Shown here piece by piece: positions 9,288 to 17,502 of a DNA stretch of 64,000 nt. The notes beneath the pieces were generated by a model that saw nothing but the letters and a program-made list of their open reading frames with translations, made no database searches and had not been told where the DNA came from. The position numbers and the translations under genes are program-made. Every line of letters starts with the position of its first letter. Positions within the stretch are counted from its first letter, which is position 1. The stretch covers positions 5,332,001 to 5,396,000 of the forward strand of contig NZ_VFMJ01000001.1 in NCBI RefSeq assembly GCF_006715005.1, in the 5' to 3' direction. Origin of the DNA: Serratia marcescens (lineage in GTDB: Bacteria > Pseudomonadota > Gammaproteobacteria > Enterobacterales > Enterobacteriaceae).

Positions 9288-10127
9288 TTACTGCCTGATC
9301 AGGCGACCGAGCGTCGGCGCCGTTTCGAAATCGCTGCGGAAGGGGTTGATGTCCAGGCCGCCGCGGCGGGTGTAGCGCGCAAACACGCTGAGTTTTTCCG
9401 GGCGGCAGCTCTGCTTGATGTCGTTGAAAATGCGCTCAACGCACTGTTCGTGGAATTCGTTGTGCTGGCGGAAGGAAATCAGGTAGCGCAGCAGGCTTTC
9501 ACGATCGATTTTACGGCCTTCATAGCGGATCACGACGCTGCCCCAGTCCGGCTGGTTGGTGACCAGGCAGTTGGATTTCAGCAGATTGGAAGACAGCGTC
9601 TCCGACACCGGTTCCCCTCTCTCGGCCGCGCCACTCAGGTATTCCGGTTTGAAGGCGAAATCGTCGACCGCGATATCCAGATCGTCGATATTGATGCCCG
9701 GCAGGCGGTCGATCTGCGCCGGGTAACCTTCCAGCCCCGGATAGAGCTTGACGGTGACCTGGCCGTTGGCCGCCTGCGACAGATCTTTCTGCATGGCGGC
9801 GCTCACCTGTTCCACGCTGTCAAAGCGCGTTTGGTTGAAGCTGTTGAGATACAGCTTGAACGACTTGGATTCGATCAGGTTCGACGAGGAGTGTGGGAAG
9901 GTAAATTCGCCGATGCCCACCACCGGCTTGCCCTTGGCGTTGAGCCAGGACAGCTCGAAGGCGGTCCACAGATCAAAGCCGCTGAACGGCAGCTGCCGCT
10001 CGTCCACGCCGATCAGATCGCGGCCGCGTGCGCGCGGCAAGGCTTCGAGCAATGCGGGAGCATATTGATCCGGATAATCGGAGTTGGCGCCAAGATGGGT
10101 GATCTTATCTTGCTTTTGGATATGCAT
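9288..10127 (-). CDS. queF: NADPH-dependent preQ0 reductase, two-domain (YqcD-type)
   Basis: Reduces the nitrile of 7-cyano-7-deazaguanine (preQ0) to preQ1 in queuosine biosynthesis. Numbered from the upstream ATG (10133) it is 281 residues, about the length of E. coli QueF. It has the NADPH-binding QueF motif ESKSFKLYLNSFNQTRF (residue 88 onward), the catalytic cysteine in LLKSNCLVTNQPDWG (Cys189) and the general-acid Asp (Asp196). The ATG at 10127 has AGGG 8 nt upstream; the 10133 ATG is also possible. The 5' end overlaps the transporter gene, so the two are co-transcribed. Its N-terminal third differs from the E. coli-type QueF I can recall, and the gene is not beside syd as in E. coli. 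It may therefore be a second, divergent copy. Confidence 0.93.
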   Translation of the reverse strand: MHIQKQDKITHLGANSDYPDQYAPALLEALPRARGRDLIGVDERQLPFSGFDLWTAFELSWLNAKGKPVVGIGEFTFPHSSSNLIESKSFKLYLNSFNQTRFDSVEQVSAAMQKDLSQAANGQVTVKLYPGLEGYPAQIDRLPGINIDDLDIAVDDFAFKPEYLSGAAERGEPVSETLSSNLLKSNCLVTNQPDWGSVVIRYEGRKIDRESLLRYLISFRQHNEFHEQCVERIFNDIKQSCRPEKLSVFARYTRRGGLDINPFRSDFETAPTLGRLIRQ

Positions 10128-11001
10128 ATTCATTGCCCTTTGCTTGTTCGGTATTGATGTAGCGGTTAAACAGACTGCGGGTGGCGTAGATCGGCCCGAC
10201 GCCCAGCAGGGCGTAAACCACCTTGATCAGGAACTGCGACAGGATCATGGTTTTGATGATGTCCCAGCTCAGCACGTTGTAGAACGCCAGCGTACAGAAC
10301 ACCACGCTGTCGATGGCCGAAGCCACTACGGTACTGGTAATCACGCGCACAAACAGGTAACGGGAATTGGTCAACTCTTTGATTTTGCAAAGCAGGTAGG
10401 AGTTGACGTTCTCGGAGATCAGATAGGCTGCCGACGAGGCCACCAGCACCGCCATGATGCTGTGCACGATACCGTTGTAGGTCTCGCTGTACTCCCACTG
10501 CGGAATGCTCGGCACCAGCGTCGTTACCCAGACCCCCAGGACGAAGGTCAGGTTGGCGATAAACGAGATGATAATCGTGCGCCGGGCCAGCCGTAATCCA
10601 TAGAATTCATTGAGGATGTCCACCAGAATGAACGTGAGCGGGTAAATGAAGATCGCCGGCGGCGTGATGAGATTCAGTACCGGGATTTGGATCGGCTTGA
10701 CGCCGCACAGCGTTGAGAAAATATAAATCACGCTGAGCGCCACGGTAATAATCAGGTAGGCGTACCAAGAGCGTTCGTGGCGATCGCTGAGCTCGTAGGC
10801 GGTTTTTTGTTTGTTGTCGCCATAGAGTTTGCGGTATAGCGCCTGCAGTTCGTGCCGGCTCAGATCTTCTGAAATTTCGCTGTCGGCCAGCTCATTCAGC
10901 CCCATGGTAATAGTTTTGCCGGTGGCCAATACCATGACATTGGCCGCGATGGTGCCATGCCGGGTGAAGCCCAACAGCTTGAACTTCTGATTCGGTTCCA
11001 T
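10105..11001 (-). CDS. VUT family transporter, YhhQ-like queuosine-precursor importer with N-terminal extension
   Basis: Integral membrane protein of the vitamin-uptake-transporter (ECF S-component-like) family; E. coli YhhQ imports preQ0 and preQ1. About six hydrophobic segments begin at residue ~85, with the family's ILVDILNEFYGLRLARR signature near residue 128. Ahead of them is an ~80-residue soluble extension (FTRHGTIAANVMVLATG...), which makes the protein 298 residues against about 221 for YhhQ. It starts directly after the stop of the regulator gene and its 3' end overlaps queF. That places import and reduction of preQ0 in one transcript. Confidence 0.88.
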   Translation of the reverse strand: MEPNQKFKLLGFTRHGTIAANVMVLATGKTITMGLNELADSEISEDLSRHELQALYRKLYGDNKQKTAYELSDRHERSWYAYLIITVALSVIYIFSTLCGVKPIQIPVLNLITPPAIFIYPLTFILVDILNEFYGLRLARRTIIISFIANLTFVLGVWVTTLVPSIPQWEYSETYNGIVHSIMAVLVASSAAYLISENVNSYLLCKIKELTNSRYLFVRVITSTVVASAIDSVVFCTLAFYNVLSWDIIKTMILSQFLIKVVYALLGVGPIYATRSLFNRYINTEQAKGNEYAYPKAR

Positions 11002-11616
11002 TTATAACCTTTCTCCAACGATGTAACCCAGGAATTGCACGGTGTCCTGAGGGCGTTTGTCCATGCTTTCGCTGTCTTTGTCGTCAACCACAAAGAAGCC
11101 GCTTTTTCCCGAGTGATACAGCAAAGGTGAATCACAAATCAGTACCGGCGGGCGTTTGATGATGATGACTTCGCCGGGAATAAATGACCCTTTAATTTCG
11201 GTCTCTATTTTCATTGCCAACATGTTCGACTCATCGCCGAAGAAATAAGTCAGAGGAAACTCGGTGACCAGTTGCCCTATCTTACGCTGCGAGACGGCCA
11301 GATAGCGCGACTGCGGGATCACCGGGATGGCGGAAGGGTTCTTGTTGCCTTCGGTGGACAGCGTTTCGTTGAGCAGCTCCAGTTTTTCCAGATCGTAGTC
11401 TTCAATCTCTTCACAGGAGACCCCGAAGAAATCGGAAATCCGATTCACGGTGGATTGCTGAACGTTGTTCACTCTTCCATCAAGAATTTTGTAGAGGGTG
11501 GTGCGCGTCAGGCCGCTACGGTTGGAAAAGGAAGCCTTGGTTTCACCGCGGGTACGCATCAGATATTCAATATTTTTAATGATGTTGATTTTGCGCTGTG
11601 CGTTGGTGGTTTTCAT
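11002..11616 (-). CDS. XRE-type helix-turn-helix regulator with C-terminal sensing domain
   Basis: DNA-binding regulator of 204 residues. Residues ~15-70 form a lambda-Cro/XRE helix-turn-helix (ASFSNRSGLTRTTLYKILDG...). The C-terminal half (residues ~105-204) looks like a LexA/CI-type beta domain, but I see no Ser-Lys protease dyad, so it may be a ligand or dimerisation module. GGACA lies 5 nt upstream of the ATG. It is the first gene of the regulator-transporter-queF operon and may regulate that operon in response to a queuosine precursor; this role is inferred from position only. Confidence 0.78.
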   Translation of the reverse strand: MKTTNAQRKINIIKNIEYLMRTRGETKASFSNRSGLTRTTLYKILDGRVNNVQQSTVNRISDFFGVSCEEIEDYDLEKLELLNETLSTEGNKNPSAIPVIPQSRYLAVSQRKIGQLVTEFPLTYFFGDESNMLAMKIETEIKGSFIPGEVIIIKRPPVLICDSPLLYHSGKSGFFVVDDKDSESMDKRPQDTVQFLGYIVGERL

Positions 11617-11647
11617 CGGCTGTCCTTACAAACATTACGCTGGCTTC

Positions 11648-11675
11648 ACTATATCTTACGCGTTGGCGTTGTCCA
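11648..11675 (-). promoter_or_regulatory. Probable sigma-70 promoter of the regulator/VUT/queF operon
   Basis: On the minus strand, TGGACA (11670-11675) and TATAGT (11648-11653) are separated by 16 bp, each one mismatch or so from consensus. They lie about 30 bp upstream of the regulator's start codon. No other promoter is obvious for the three genes. Confidence 0.5.
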
Positions 11676-11839
11676 GATAAAAAGGCGCAGAGGGGTAGGT
11701 AACCGGCTGATTATTGGTGGTAATTATTGTTTCTTGTCAGCCGTTTAGCGTAGTGATGTTAGCGCAGAAGATCGGATTGACCTGCGAGGATGATAAAACT
11801 GTGTAAATCAATTGATTAGCTTTTGCTTATGGAAAAGTG

Positions 11840-11874
11840 AACATAAAAGCCAATTTTATGTGTACTTTTATGTT
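11840..11874. promoter_or_regulatory. Ten-bp inverted repeat, possible operator
   Basis: AACATAAAAG (11840-11849) and CTTTTATGTT (11865-11874) form a perfect inverted repeat around a 15-bp spacer that holds another TTTTATGT. The surroundings (about 11700-12000) are AT-rich and have no gene I would support. It could be bound by the XRE-type regulator encoded nearby; this is a guess. Confidence 0.3.
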
Positions 11875-11956
11875 GACCAAAGCCGATTTCATGGGCTACT
11901 GTTCATGCAAGCTGAAGTTTTTCTTTACGATAAAAACACTGAAGCTAACGATTTTT

Positions 11957-12060
11957 ATAATAAAAAGCTCAGAGGGGGCATTGCCACACTCTGAGCATGA
12001 ATAGATAGCTTGCTACCGACACCAGGGACCCTAACTACCATGGCCGTTTATCTGCGCGAT
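11957..12060 (-). ncRNA. Candidate small RNA ending in a strong terminator
   Basis: A terminator hairpin with an 8-bp perfect stem (GCTCAGAG 11967-11974 with CTCTGAGC 11989-11996) is followed on the minus strand by TTTTTATT. It lies 110 bp beyond another terminator (12100-12129), so it ends some transcript begun in between. The transcribed strand contains TCCCTGGTGTCGG, which resembles the seed of the Hfq-dependent sRNA ArcZ. No ORF fits. I do not see a convincing promoter, so this stays a candidate. Confidence 0.28.
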
Positions 12061-12099
12061 CGGCCTATTCTTTTGCGTTGAACTCCACCGCTATCGAGC

Positions 12100-12129
12100 A
12101 TAAAACACTCCCCCGTTACTGGAGGAGTG
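12100..12129 (-). terminator. Terminator after the NCS1 permease gene
   Basis: A stem CACTCC / GGAGTG (12106-12111, 12124-12129) with extra flanking pairs lies 21 nt past the permease stop and is followed on the minus strand by GTTTTATG. Confidence 0.7.
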
Positions 12130-12149
12130 CATTAACGCATGCGCGACAA

Positions 12150-13451
12150 TCAGAGCGACTTCTGCGAAGCCAAGGGTTTTTGTGCCCGGCTGAAGGCCAG
12201 TTTGAGCACCCAATACAGCAGGCTGGCGGCCACCAGAGAGTTGATGGTCGGTACGCCCCATTCGGTCGCCAGGCCAACGGCGCCGCCGGCGATGCTGGCG
12301 ACGATCGCCGCCCAGCCGATAGTCGGGGTTTCGCTCGGCAATTGGCCCGTGCGGCGGCTCTCGTCCAGGATTTTGCGGTGGCTGCGCAGCAGGTAATAGT
12401 CTACCAGCATGATGCCGATAATTGGCGGGAAGACCACGCCAAGCACCGTCAGGAAGTCGACGAAGCGGTCGAGAATGCCCAGCACCGACAGCGTAGTGCC
12501 CAGAATCCCGATCACCAGGGTGGTGTAGGTGTACTTCAGCTTTTTGCCGGTGATGCCTTCCACCGCGTTGACGATGCCCAGCGAAGAGGAATACAGGTTG
12601 AGATCGTTGACGCGCAGGGTGGAGAACACCACGACCAGCAAACCGGCGCCGCCGGCCGCTTGCGACATGATGGTGACCACATCTGCGGTGCCCAGGGTTT
12701 TGGCGATCAGGATCGCCAGGCCGTTCACCACGAACTCGCCGGCGATGATGGTGAAGAGCGTGACGCCGAGCACGTGCTTGCCGTTTTTGGAGTAACGGGT
12801 CAGGTCGGGCGTCATCAGGCTGGCCACGATGGCGCCGCCGACGACGATGGTGATGCCGGCGCTGATGGTCAGCGGTTCACCCGGCGGCGCCAGCTGGATG
12901 ATCTCCTGCAGGTTATGCCCGGAAAGCGCGGTCACTGAAATAAAGGCCACCAGCATGATGAACATCGGCACCGCGATACGGGCGGCGATGCGCAGCGCCT
13001 TAAAGCCGAATGCCACCAGGATGGTCAACAGCGTGCCCGAGAGCCCGGCGGCCAGGCCGAAGCCCAGCTTATTGCCGAGCGCGAAATCGAGCGACTTGGC
13101 GAAAATGGCGTTTTGAATGCCGAACCAACCCAGCAGGCTGATGGCCACCACCACGCCGATCAGCACCGAGCCCAGGCGACCGAAGCCGCACCAGCGCGCC
13201 AGCAGGCTGCCGGAAATCCCTTCGCGCATGCCCGCCAGCCCCAGGCCGTAGGTCACCACGCCGAAGATCAGGCTGCCGACAAAAATGGCGGTGAAGGCGT
13301 CAATCAGCGTCATGGAGTTGCCGAGCACGGCGCCGAGCATGAACTGGTCCAGCGCGGTCAACATGCCCATATGCACGATGGCCACGCTTAAAAACGAAAC
13401 TCTTTTATCCTGCGGCACCCGGGTGAGCGGATAATCTTCGATCTTTATCAC
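12150..13451 (-). CDS. NCS1 family cytosine/purine permease (CodB-like)
   Basis: Inner-membrane symporter of the nucleobase:cation family, predicted to import cytosine or a related purine/pyrimidine. The ~433-residue protein has about 12 hydrophobic segments and the family features VSFLSVAIVHMG near the start and VGGAIVASLMTPDLTRY mid-protein. I place the start at the GTG at 13449-13451 because AAGGAAGA precedes it by 7 nt; an upstream TTG at 13475 overlaps the regulator stop. No cytosine deaminase (codA) is adjacent, so the substrate remains open. It is the last gene of an apparent GNAT-regulator-permease operon. Confidence 0.86.
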   Translation of the reverse strand: MIKIEDYPLTRVPQDKRVSFLSVAIVHMGMLTALDQFMLGAVLGNSMTLIDAFTAIFVGSLIFGVVTYGLGLAGMREGISGSLLARWCGFGRLGSVLIGVVVAISLLGWFGIQNAIFAKSLDFALGNKLGFGLAAGLSGTLLTILVAFGFKALRIAARIAVPMFIMLVAFISVTALSGHNLQEIIQLAPPGEPLTISAGITIVVGGAIVASLMTPDLTRYSKNGKHVLGVTLFTIIAGEFVVNGLAILIAKTLGTADVVTIMSQAAGGAGLLVVVFSTLRVNDLNLYSSSLGIVNAVEGITGKKLKYTYTTLVIGILGTTLSVLGILDRFVDFLTVLGVVFPPIIGIMLVDYYLLRSHRKILDESRRTGQLPSETPTIGWAAIVASIAGGAVGLATEWGVPTINSLVAASLLYWVLKLAFSRAQKPLASQKSL

Positions 13452-13471
13452 GGTGAGATCTTCCTTGCGGT

Positions 13472-14161
13472 TCAAATAAACTGAATGCCTTTGGTTATCA
13501 GGCGATCGGGAATGTAGTTATCCAGGTTGGCGTATTTGCAGTACTCCTCAAATTGCTGCTGAGTATGCACGTTGGCCTTCTGGTAAATGTTATAAATGCG
13601 GTTTTCGATGGTCTTATTGCTGACGTTATAGATTTTTGCGATCTCTTTTACCGTAAATCGCTGAAGCATAAGAAAAATGACATCGAGTTCGGCACGGGTG
13701 AACAGCTCGTTATTGACTTCGGTGGTCAATACGCTGGGTTTTTGCTGATTGATGTATTTCAGCGGTGACAGGCTGTTCATCGGCTTGGCGTTCCAGATCA
13801 CGCCAATCACCTGTTTGTCATCGTTGTACACCGGTAGCTTTTCGCTGATAAACGGCGTCAGGCTGTCTTTGCCGTACCAGTAGTGCGTTTCTATGACCGT
13901 GACCCGATCGCGCGCCGCTTCGGTCATCTTGTCATGCTCGATAAAGTCGGCGGCGGAGTCGGCCCAGTCGGCGGGGAATTCGTGGTCATATTTGCCGGAG
14001 ACGTCGAAATTCAGCGGCGTATTGGTATAGAGATAAGCGGCACGATTCATATAAAGGTGGCGGGACAGCTGGTCTTTGATGCCCCAGGGCTCGCTCAGGT
14101 GCTCCATCATGGTGATGAGGCCCTTAAAATAAGATTCATTATTTTTATGCGATGAACCCAT
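13472..14161 (-). CDS. LuxR-type regulator with PAS-like sensor domain
   Basis: A 229-residue transcription factor. The N-terminal ~130 residues resemble a PAS-like ligand domain. The C-terminus is a LuxR/GerE helix-turn-helix (FTRAELDVIFLMLQRFTVKE...VSNKTIENRIYNIYQKANV, residues ~153-200). A GAGGTAGGT ribosome site precedes the ATG. It is 27 nt downstream of the GNAT gene and about 20 nt upstream of the permease GTG start, so it probably controls permease expression. The signal is unknown. Confidence 0.82.
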   Translation of the reverse strand: MGSSHKNNESYFKGLITMMEHLSEPWGIKDQLSRHLYMNRAAYLYTNTPLNFDVSGKYDHEFPADWADSAADFIEHDKMTEAARDRVTVIETHYWYGKDSLTPFISEKLPVYNDDKQVIGVIWNAKPMNSLSPLKYINQQKPSVLTTEVNNELFTRAELDVIFLMLQRFTVKEIAKIYNVSNKTIENRIYNIYQKANVHTQQQFEEYCKYANLDNYIPDRLITKGIQFI

Positions 14162-14188
14162 ACCTACCTCTGCGCCGCTCAGGCCGCG

Positions 14189-14599
14189 TTACAGGCTTTT
14201 AGCCAGGTAATGGCGGGTGTGGCGATGCGCGTAGTCGCCCAGCTCGCCGTAGACCCGGTAGCCCAGTTTTTCGTAGAAGCCTCGGGCCTGGAAATCGAAA
14301 GTATCGACATAGGCCATATGGCAACCGCGCTTGCGGGCTTCTTCTTCGGCCAGTTGCATCAGCTGGCGGCCGTAACCGCTTTTGCGACATTGATCGCCGA
14401 CCCACAGATACTGCACTTCCAGGCCGCCCCACCAGGTGCGTGCGACCAGGCCGCCGACGATCTGCTGGTTGTCGTCGGTGACGGTCAGGAACAGTGGGTG
14501 AATGTCTACGGGCTGGGTTTTATGGTTGTGAGCCCAGAGGCTGTCGATAACGAACTCTTCATCCTGTGGGTTGGGTTTGTCGGTGATATTAATATTCAT
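14189..14599 (-). CDS. GNAT family N-acetyltransferase
   Basis: Small (136-residue) acetyltransferase with the acetyl-CoA pyrophosphate loop QCRKSGYGRQLMQLAEEEARKRG (residues ~70-93) and the C-terminal ARGFYEKLGYRVYGELGDY motif. The substrate is not predictable. The ribosome site is poor. It heads the apparent operon with the LuxR-type regulator and permease. It could in principle acetylate the product of the hydroxylase gene at 17503, but the two are not adjacent. Confidence 0.82.
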   Translation of the reverse strand: MNINITDKPNPQDEEFVIDSLWAHNHKTQPVDIHPLFLTVTDDNQQIVGGLVARTWWGGLEVQYLWVGDQCRKSGYGRQLMQLAEEEARKRGCHMAYVDTFDFQARGFYEKLGYRVYGELGDYAHRHTRHYLAKSL

Positions 14600-15026
14600 T
14601 TTTAATATAATTCCCTGATTTAATTATTCAAAACTGAACTAGGCGCTGTCGCCCCAACCGCTTCTAATATCACTTTCATTAATGTATTTCAAGGGTGGTT
14701 TTCACCCTTTTCCGCCAGGTGAGAGGCCGCTTATAGTAGGTGCCACAGGGAGAAGAAAATAGTGAAACAGGCGGTATTAAAACGCTGAAATGCCCTGCTT
14801 ACACCATCTTTTCCTACTTGCGCCTCACCAGGGCCCCACCGGGAAAACTGCAGTACTGTATGGCTCCACCGGATAGAGCAAGCTCACTTGCCGACGGGGG
14901 AGCCACTTTGTTTTTTGACGTGCCCACCCGCGCCCGCCATTCGCTGTCTCAGATATTAAACACTCTTCTCATCAGAAGATATGCGCCGCAGCTGAAAATG
15001 TGGCCGATACCTTCCGATCCGCTGAT
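14600..15026. other. Intergenic, no supported gene
   Basis: About 430 bp with no ORF I trust on either strand. It holds a small hairpin, AAGGGTG / CACCCTT at 14691-14711, with a short T-tract on the plus strand, which may be a terminator or attenuator. Nothing else is recognisable. Confidence 0.5.
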
Positions 15027-15953
15027 TTAGTCCTCTGCTATGACGCTGCTGAGCGCCGGCTCGATGGTGGCATCCAGCATGGCGCCGTGCCCTAAGGCGG
15101 GCCACTCCCGATAGCCGACGGCGAGACCGTCGAGCTGTGCCAGGTGTTCGGCCAATAAACGCGTTGCGTTCGCCGGCAGAGTGGGGAGCTTCACGCCGGG
15201 CGGGGCCGCACGATCGCGTTCCGCCAGGCCAACCCACAGTTGCAGCTTCGCCACCGGCACCGGACGCCGCCCCATCATCTGCTGTGCTTCTTGCAGGATC
15301 ATGCCGTTGCCCCACCACAGCGAGGGTTCCACGGCGATGTAGCGTTGGAAGGCGGTAGCATGGGTGAACAACGTGTGCAGCACGAAGAGCCCGCCGTAGG
15401 AGTGACCCCATAGCGTTTGCCGCTGCGGATCGACCGCCAGTTTGGCGGCGATCGCCGGTTTGATCCGCGTTTCAATCAATTGCAGGAACGCATCCGCGCC
15501 CCCGCCGCCCCGCGGCGGTTGCTTCAGGCCCACCGGCAGAGGGAGCGTATAGTCGTAGGCGCGGCCGGCGGCATCTATGCGCAGATCGTTGTCATAACCG
15601 ATCATCACCAGCACCGGCGGTCGTTTCGCCGCCGCCAATTTGGCCAGCAAGGTGGGATTCAATCCCATCAGCACTGCATTGCCGTCGAGGAAATAAACCG
15701 TTGGATAGCCTTCAGGTGCAGGGGCCTGGCGCGGCTGGGCGATGCGAACGCGGTAATGCCGTTGGCCGTCGGCGGAGGTGAAGCGCAGATCGCTGAAGTG
15801 GTAATCTGCAGAATCGCTATCGGCTATGGTAGTGCCGATCTTGCGTTCCAGATCGGGCCTGGCCAGTACGGAGCCCGGCAGCCAAAGGCCGATGGCGAGC
15901 GCCAGAATCGCAGAGATAAAATGCCGGTTGGACAATAACATGCGGGTCAACAT
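15027..15953 (-). CDS. Siderophore-esterase-like alpha/beta hydrolase (IroE/Fes family)
   Basis: A periplasmic hydrolase of ~308 residues with an N-terminal hydrophobic signal (AILALAIGLWLPGSVLA). The fold shows the nucleophile elbow GHSYGGLFVLH (catalytic Ser) and the esterase-D/IroE pattern TVYFLDGNAVL and YIAVEPSLWWGNG. The late GHGAML supplies a probable catalytic His. IroE and Fes hydrolyse catecholate siderophore esters to release iron. The ATG at 15951-15953 places the signal at the N-terminus; ATG 15941 is an alternative. Ribosome sites are weak for both. Other carboxylesters are possible substrates. Confidence 0.78.
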   Translation of the reverse strand: MLTRMLLSNRHFISAILALAIGLWLPGSVLARPDLERKIGTTIADSDSADYHFSDLRFTSADGQRHYRVRIAQPRQAPAPEGYPTVYFLDGNAVLMGLNPTLLAKLAAAKRPPVLVMIGYDNDLRIDAAGRAYDYTLPLPVGLKQPPRGGGGADAFLQLIETRIKPAIAAKLAVDPQRQTLWGHSYGGLFVLHTLFTHATAFQRYIAVEPSLWWGNGMILQEAQQMMGRRPVPVAKLQLWVGLAERDRAAPPGVKLPTLPANATRLLAEHLAQLDGLAVGYREWPALGHGAMLDATIEPALSSVIAED

Positions 15954-16567
15954 CTTTGTAAAAGGCCGATAGTAGCATTCGTTCGGGTCCGGCAAAAACC
16001 TACCTTTAGGGCGGGCATTCTGACGGCGAAGTACGACCGAATCCCGGAGAGGCTGCGGGTTGCTTTGTTGGGTTAATAGCAACCCCTTGTTATTATTGAT
16101 AAGTCAGGAATAACAAGGATTACAATTAATTAGAAATGGTTATGATTTTTGTGGGTGAGAAAACTGCGAAGAAGGGTGAAAACATACGGTTATCAACGAT
16201 ATTTAGCAAAAAAAGCCCTATAAAATAGGGCAAAGACACACAACAACACCAGGGAAACTTTCCAGTATCTTATATTATAGCTTCCTATACATATAGAACA
16301 TTTTATTATAAATATGTAAGTGATTCTTATTAATCGTTCAATGCCATTGTTTTTCAAATGGTTATGCAGCCTTTGTTGAGGCATTGCCCTTGGGCTGGTA
16401 CGGGTTGCCAAGGGCGGGAGGCGGGGGATATTGCCGTCACGGCAGCAGAACAGACGAGAGCGTCGGCCCGATAATCCTCAAGGCAATACCGACTGGCGGG
16501 CGGCAAACGTGCCGGCCGGTATTTCTCCTCAGACGCGGCCGATCTTCACTGTGGGGCCAGGTGAAAA
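15954..16567. other. Intergenic, AT-rich, no supported gene
   Basis: About 600 bp without a convincing ORF on either strand; the one minus-strand reading frame here is made largely from a terminator. It is AT-rich from 16080 to 16340 and GC-rich from 16390. An imperfect inverted repeat (AATACCG...CGGTATT, about 16485-16526) lies near the end of the ATP-grasp gene. Confidence 0.45.
16208..16231 (-). terminator. Strong terminator on the minus strand
   Basis: Stem GCCCTA / TAGGGC (16215-16220, 16226-16231) followed by seven T residues on the minus strand. It probably ends the transcript of the hydroxylase/ATP-grasp pair, though it lies about 340 nt past the last stop. Confidence 0.7.
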
Positions 16568-17452
16568 TCAGTGCTGTTGCAACGTCAACATCTCGCCAAG
16601 CAAAACATCGGTTGGCGGCAGGATATCCGTATCCAGCCCGGCGGAGGGGGTAAAGGTCAATTCGCCGAATATGATCTGGCCTTTGGAGATGTAGAAATCA
16701 ACGCGAACAAACTCGAAGGGTGCGGACAAGCGTGAGGCGTACTCAAACAGCTCATCGTATCCCTGCGGTTTCACGAAGGCGTCGATCTCCTCTTGGTTCA
16801 ATGCCAGACAGTCATCGCTGTAGCACAGAAACTTGAAATCTTTGTCAAAGAAGTAATACTTCGGCGACCCGGTATCTCTGCCGACACACAGCAACGTGCA
16901 GTAAGGCACACCGCGGAAACAATAGATTTTATAGTCTTCAGGCCCGTGACCATTGGCCGATTCGATATACTTCTCCCCAATGATCTTTTTTTGTATCCCT
17001 TTGTAGTTGAGCTCTACATAAGTTTTCCAATAATCGTCTTTCATCCAACCGTCGATCAATTTTTTGGCGCTCTTGATATTCAGCAATTTTTTATTCTGGC
17101 AAATCAGGTTATACCCGGAACCGTGATTCCCTTTGATCACAAACTTATCCGGCAATGCGTCCCACGGAATATCGTTTACTGAATCACAGGCAAAGTACAA
17201 TTCATTAAGGATCTCTTCGCACCCTTGATCTTTGATATACTGCCTTACCGCATATTTGTCTGCGCACTGCTTCACCAACGCATTGTGACTATAGCCATTC
17301 AGTTTCAGGTGATTGATCTTTTCATTCCAGGTGGACGGCGCCTGCAAGTTTAACGGTTTGCCAAATGCTTTTTTGTAGAGCAATCTGGCCTTGAACTCGG
17401 GAGCCAATACGGCCAGCTGCTTCGTAATAAATTTAATGATTTGTCTTTTCAT
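16568..17452 (-). CDS. TupA-like ATP-grasp family protein
   Basis: A 294-residue protein of the ATPgrasp_TupA family, which includes enzymes that form peptide or amide bonds and proteins in glycan clusters. Seen in the sequence: LNLQAPSTWNEKINHLKL near residue 37, DKFVIKGNHGSGYN (nucleotide-binding loop, ~residue 112), EDYKIYCFRG, and the metal-site motif FVRVDFYISKGQIIFGELTFTPSAG near the end. The ATG at 17450-17452 is preferred over an upstream TTG. It lies 50 nt downstream of the N-hydroxylase gene on the same strand, so the two probably share a transcript. A ligase that couples a hydroxylated amino acid is plausible but unproven. Confidence 0.8.
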   Translation of the reverse strand: MKRQIIKFITKQLAVLAPEFKARLLYKKAFGKPLNLQAPSTWNEKINHLKLNGYSHNALVKQCADKYAVRQYIKDQGCEEILNELYFACDSVNDIPWDALPDKFVIKGNHGSGYNLICQNKKLLNIKSAKKLIDGWMKDDYWKTYVELNYKGIQKKIIGEKYIESANGHGPEDYKIYCFRGVPYCTLLCVGRDTGSPKYYFFDKDFKFLCYSDDCLALNQEEIDAFVKPQGYDELFEYASRLSAPFEFVRVDFYISKGQIIFGELTFTPSAGLDTDILPPTDVLLGEMLTLQQH

Positions 17453-17502
17453 ATACGTAATTCCATCAAAGCGTAGTGACAATGATTAAGTCGTTCTTGT
17501 AT

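Noticed and set aside
14691..14711. Hairpin AAGGGTG/CACCCTT as a definite terminator
   Set aside because: Short T-tract and no gene ending close to it on the matching strand; left as a remark in the gap entry.
14740..15030. A 96-codon plus-strand frame between the GNAT and esterase genes
   Set aside because: No motif, no ribosome site, opposite to all neighbours; composition not protein-like.
16088..16103. Fur box upstream of the esterase
   Set aside because: AT-rich sequence aligns poorly to the consensus and lies about 135 bp from the start codon.
16193..16411. A 72-codon minus-strand frame
   Set aside because: Its C-terminal codons are the strong terminator hairpin at 16208-16231; no ribosome site.
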